DNA of 5,912 nt, taken from assembly GCA_030587435.1 (NCBI GenBank), contig JAUQZC010000080.1, positions 1 to 5,912 on the forward strand, given 5' to 3'. The number at the start of each line of letters is the position of its first letter. Position 1 is the stretch's first letter. This document shows, piece after piece, positions 3,430 through 5,912 of this stretch. The notes beneath the pieces are model-generated. The model searched no databases. It saw only the letters and a list, made by a program, of their open reading frames with translations, and was not told the origin of the DNA. Source of the stretch: Candidatus Baldrarchaeota archaeon. Lineage in GTDB: Archaea; Asgardarchaeota; Baldrarchaeia; Baldrarchaeales; DXJG01. Position numbers and translations under genes: made by a program.

Positions 3430-5235
3430 GTGGATGCTTTGAGAATTGGTTTTAGGGTTTTTGGTTTTCGTAGGTTTGTTTTGCTTTTTGTTGGTGTTTT
3501 TGTTTTTTCTTTTTGTGTTTCTCTTGTTGTTTCTCATACGTTGGTTTATGTTTTTGGTGTTAGGAGTGTTTTGGGTGGTGTTGTTTCTGAGGACTGTGTT
3601 TTGGTTGTTGGTGAGGGTTCTAGGAGTGTTTTGACTGCTTGGACTCCTGTTTTTTATGTGGATGTTTTGTCTAGTGTTTTTAATACTTCTGTTTATCCTG
3701 TTACTTTTACTCCTACTGTTGTTAATGGTAGTTCTATTGTTGTGAGAGGGGTTGGTGAAGAAGGTTTGAAGAGTTATTTAGATGTTATGGTTGAGGGTTC
3801 TGGAAATTTGAGTGATGGCGGTTTTTGGGTTTTGGTTGGTGTTGAGGCTGCTAGGAGATTTGGTTTGGGTGTTGGTGATTTTGTTGTTGTTCCTAGTCTT
3901 TTGAATGATCGTGTTTTTGTTTTGGTTGTTCGTGGAGTTTATAGTTTTGGTGATTTGAGGGACTATGAGTTTGTTGTTCCTCTTTGGGTTGGCCGTAAGC
4001 TTAATGGTATGGGTGAAAATATGGTTTCTGCTGTTGTTGTTGAACATGTTAGCTTGGAGGAGGTTGGTGAGGCTCTTAGACCTAGGAATTTAACTATTGA
4101 TTATGGTTTTCCTTTTGATGGTTGGCTTCTTGTTGAATGTAATGGTAGGCCTATTGCTTCTAGTAGGGTTGTGGCTGGTAATGGTTCTGTTGTTTTTAGG
4201 TTGCCTCGCGGTGTTTACGAGGTTGTTTATCAGACTGTTAATGTTACTTATGGTTTAGGTAGTGTTAATTTGACAGATGATTCGAGGGTTAAGTTTTTTG
4301 AGGAGGTTGGGCTTGTTGAGGTTAAGGTTAAAGTTTTAGAACCTTCTGTTTATCTTGTTTCTTCTAATGGTACTAGGTTTGAGGGTGTTCGTGTCGGTGA
4401 GTACGTTGTTTTTAGGGTTCCTCCTGGTGGATATGTTTTGGAGATTAATGGTAGTGAGTATGAGATTTATGTTTTTAGAAGTGTTTCTATTGATCTTGGT
4501 TTCATTTCTGATGAAGGTTTTGAGGTTGCTTTTGAGGTTTTAGGTTTTGATGGTAGTCCTGTTGAAGATTTTGGTTTTACCATTGAGTCAGGTGGTTTTC
4601 TTGTTTGTTCTGGTTGGAGTGAGTCTTCTCAGTTTTATGCTAGGCTACCCGCTGGTGACTATGAGTTAATTGTTTTTAAGCCTCCTTCATTTTATGTGAG
4701 AACGAGTTTTAGGGTTGAGGATTCTGAGAAAATTGTTGTTAAACTTCCTAATGTTGTTAGTAATCCTGAGAGGGTGGGTGGCTCTGCTTTAAGGACGGTG
4801 GTTAGGGCTTTAGGTTCTAGGGAGGCTTCTGAACTTGTTTTTAGAAGGTTTATTGGTTTAACCGGAACTGTTATTGTTGTTGCTGCTGTTTTTTTATCTT
4901 CTCTTTTGCTTATTGCCGCTGTGATGGTTGAAAAGCAGATTTTTACATCTGTTTCCTACGCTATAGATGTGTTTCTCTACCTTAGGGCTAGTTGTACCTT
5001 TTTGTTGAGGGTTTTTGGACCACCTTCTCTTGTGATTTCTGTTTTTGCTTGTGTTTGCGGTTCTTCCTTTGCGGCGCTATTAGCTTCTCTTTTTAAGTAT
5101 GTTTTATGTCCTTCTTTGCTTGGTTATGTTATTCCTCTAAATTTTTTGCATCTTTTTGTTTTCCCTGTGGTTTATACTTTGTTGGCTTGGCTTGTTGGTT
5201 TTGTTTATCCTCTTAGAAAGAGGTGTGTTCGGTGA
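3430..5235 (+). CDS. MacB/FtsX-like ABC transporter permease with three extracellular beta modules
   Basis: This 601-residue membrane protein has the layout of type VII (MacB/FtsX) ABC permeases: one N-terminal helix (about 16-42), a large extracellular part, and three C-terminal helices (about 475-500, 534-555, 572-595). The first extracellular section (about 75-215) resembles the MacB periplasmic core, with VEAARRFGLGVGDFVVV (138 on) and a beta-rich VFVLVVRGVYSFGD. Then come three beta modules (about 230-440), each closing with a similar hairpin: FRLPRGVYEV (256-265), FRVPPGGYVL (328-337), ARLPAGDYEL (404-413), like carboxypeptidase-regulatory or PEGA-type folds. Before the second helix, SREASELVFRRF is typical of this permease family. 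Such proteins often drive mechanical work or lipoprotein/peptide transfer rather than bulk transport. GTG 3430 follows GGTG (3419-3422). No ATPase gene is in the window; it may lie elsewhere. Substrate unknown. Confidence 0.75.
   Translation: MDALRIGFRVFGFRRFVLLFVGVFVFSFCVSLVVSHTLVYVFGVRSVLGGVVSEDCVLVVGEGSRSVLTAWTPVFYVDVLSSVFNTSVYPVTFTPTVVNGSSIVVRGVGEEGLKSYLDVMVEGSGNLSDGGFWVLVGVEAARRFGLGVGDFVVVPSLLNDRVFVLVVRGVYSFGDLRDYEFVVPLWVGRKLNGMGENMVSAVVVEHVSLEEVGEALRPRNLTIDYGFPFDGWLLVECNGRPIASSRVVAGNGSVVFRLPRGVYEVVYQTVNVTYGLGSVNLTDDSRVKFFEEVGLVEVKVKVLEPSVYLVSSNGTRFEGVRVGEYVVFRVPPGGYVLEINGSEYEIYVFRSVSIDLGFISDEGFEVAFEVLGFDGSPVEDFGFTIESGGFLVCSGWSESSQFYARLPAGDYELIVFKPPSFYVRTSFRVEDSEKIVVKLPNVVSNPERVGGSALRTVVRALGSREASELVFRRFIGLTGTVIVVAAVFLSSLLLIAAVMVEKQIFTSVSYAIDVFLYLRASCTFLLRVFGPPSLVISVFACVCGSSFAALLASLFKYVLCPSLLGYVIPLNFLHLFVFPVVYTLLAWLVGFVYPLRKRCVR
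5220..5234 (+). promoter_or_regulatory. Ribosome binding site and GTG start coupling the GT-C-like gene to the permease gene
   Basis: GAGGTG at 5220-5225 lies six nt before GTG 5232-5234, and that GTG overlaps the permease stop TGA (5233-5235) as GTGA. The GGTGTGTT block here (5222-5229) is repeated before the permease start (3419-3426), again followed within 3 nt by a GTG start. Confidence 0.7.
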
Positions 5236-5912
5236 AGAGATTCTTAGGCTTGTTTTTAGTGTTTTTTGTCAGTTTTTTGGTGCCTTTTTTGCCTTTTCTC
5301 ATCCATGGGGGGCCTTTTATTTCTGATTGTTGGATACATATGGAGATTGCTTTTGACGCTATCTCTTCTGGAATTTTGCCTTTGAAGTATGGTAGTTCTG
5401 GTTTGACTTATAATGCTCAGTGGCCTCTCATAAATGCTCTTTTTGCATTTCTTATTTTGATTTGTGGTTTTGACGTGTTGTATGTTTCTCAGTTTGTTCC
5501 TTTGCTTGCTGGGCTTTCTGCTATTCCCTTATACTTGGTTGTGAAGGGGGTTTCTAAAGACGTTGGAATTTCTGTTTTTGCTGTTTTGCTTTATAGTCTC
5601 GAAGGATTTCATGTAGTTTTTGCTTCAAGTGTTATGAAAGAAACAGCAACACTCTACGTTTTGATGACTTTTGTTTTTGTTTATTTTTTGTTTTTCTCTG
5701 GCAGAGCGAATTGGAGATATTTGGTGGTTCTGTTATTTTTGTCTTGTGGTTTATTGCTTGGTCATCATTATTTGTCTTTGTTTACCCTTGTTTTTGTTTG
5801 TTTTGCTGTTTGCCTTTCCGCTTGGAGTTCTTTACAGCCGAGAGGACATGATAAAACTTTTTCCTTGCTTGTTTTATCTGCTCTAATATTTATCTTAGTT
5901 TTCACTTTAAGG
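5232..5912 (+). CDS. Polytopic membrane protein, GT-C glycosyltransferase-like (3' end outside the window)
   Basis: An uninterrupted frame of 227 codons runs from GTG 5232 to the window edge. After an N-terminal helix (about 4-24) comes a loop with SDCWIHMEIAFD (31-42), then many hydrophobic segments (about 66-80, 84-104, 111-131, 139-156, 162-176, 180-197, 210-226). An acidic residue in the first outer loop (Asp32, followed by His36 and Glu38), MKETATLY (135-142), and GHHYLSL (177-183) between helices are what I expect of GT-C fold enzymes (GT39/DUF2206/AglB-like), which move sugars from polyprenyl-phosphate carriers outside the membrane. Family assignment rests on pattern memory, not a search. 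The gene overlaps the permease gene by 4 nt, so the two products are probably made together and may act on the cell envelope. Only the N-terminal part is visible; the catalytic C-terminal region, if any, cannot be judged. Confidence 0.7.
   Translation, partial: MKRFLGLFLVFFVSFLVPFLPFLIHGGPFISDCWIHMEIAFDAISSGILPLKYGSSGLTYNAQWPLINALFAFLILICGFDVLYVSQFVPLLAGLSAIPLYLVVKGVSKDVGISVFAVLLYSLEGFHVVFASSVMKETATLYVLMTFVFVYFLFFSGRANWRYLVVLLFLSCGLLLGHHYLSLFTLVFVCFAVCLSAWSSLQPRGHDKTFSLLVLSALIFILVFTLR

Noticed and set aside
3778..4047. 89-codon reverse frame rich in Asn, Lys and Thr inside the permease gene
   Set aside because: It is a by-product of the T/G-rich permease coding strand; low-complexity Asn/Lys/Thr translation is typical of such shadows.
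5671..5886. 71-codon forward frame near the right edge
   Set aside because: It is in another phase of the GT-C-like gene, whose frame is open from 5232 to the edge and carries coherent membrane-protein features.

Overview
The window looks archaeal. Genes are preceded by TATA-like boxes (TTTATATA/TTTATATATT) about 30-75 nt ahead of the start codons, with short GGTG/GGGG-type Shine-Dalgarno stretches, TTG and GTG starts, and AGA/AGG-rich arginine usage. The gene types (AbrB-type VapB with a PIN-domain VapC, coiled-coil proteins with one membrane helix, a MacB-like permease and a GT-C-like membrane protein) are common in Thermoproteota and related archaea. A Bathyarchaeia-like source is possible, but the sequence alone does not settle it.

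Left two thirds (1-3282): a unit of about 1.1 kb is present twice as a direct repeat with a period near 2.18 kb. Each copy holds vapC (PIN toxin), about 335 nt without an intact gene that carries an antisense gene relic, a divergent promoter built on a 10-bp inverted repeat, and a small coiled-coil protein with a C-terminal membrane helix. Copy 1 is cut by the left window edge inside vapC. Copy 2 is complete and is preceded by its vapB antitoxin. Between the copies (1156-1937) lie an anonymous AT-rich stretch, a decayed reverse-strand fragment with an EVKW motif like PD-(D/E)XK/DUF234 proteins, and the vapB promoter. The two copies are a mosaic of identical tracts (159 and 143 bp) and tracts only about 86-87% identical, as expected from gene conversion. 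The coiled-coil proteins differ by an exact 54-bp (18-residue) length change between short repeats.

Right third (3283-5912): a two-gene operon with strikingly T- and G-rich coding strands. The first gene is a 601-residue MacB/FtsX-like ABC permease whose extracellular part carries three beta-rich modules with a repeated (F/A)R(L/V)P.G.Y motif. The second overlaps it by 4 nt (GTGA) and is a polytopic GT-C-like membrane protein running off the right edge. No ABC ATPase is visible.

The likely logic is a toxin-antitoxin island with a small membrane coiled-coil partner, duplicated as a block and still recombining, set next to a cell-surface operon. Nothing in the sequence proves that the coiled-coil protein works with VapBC; the co-duplication is the argument for looking.
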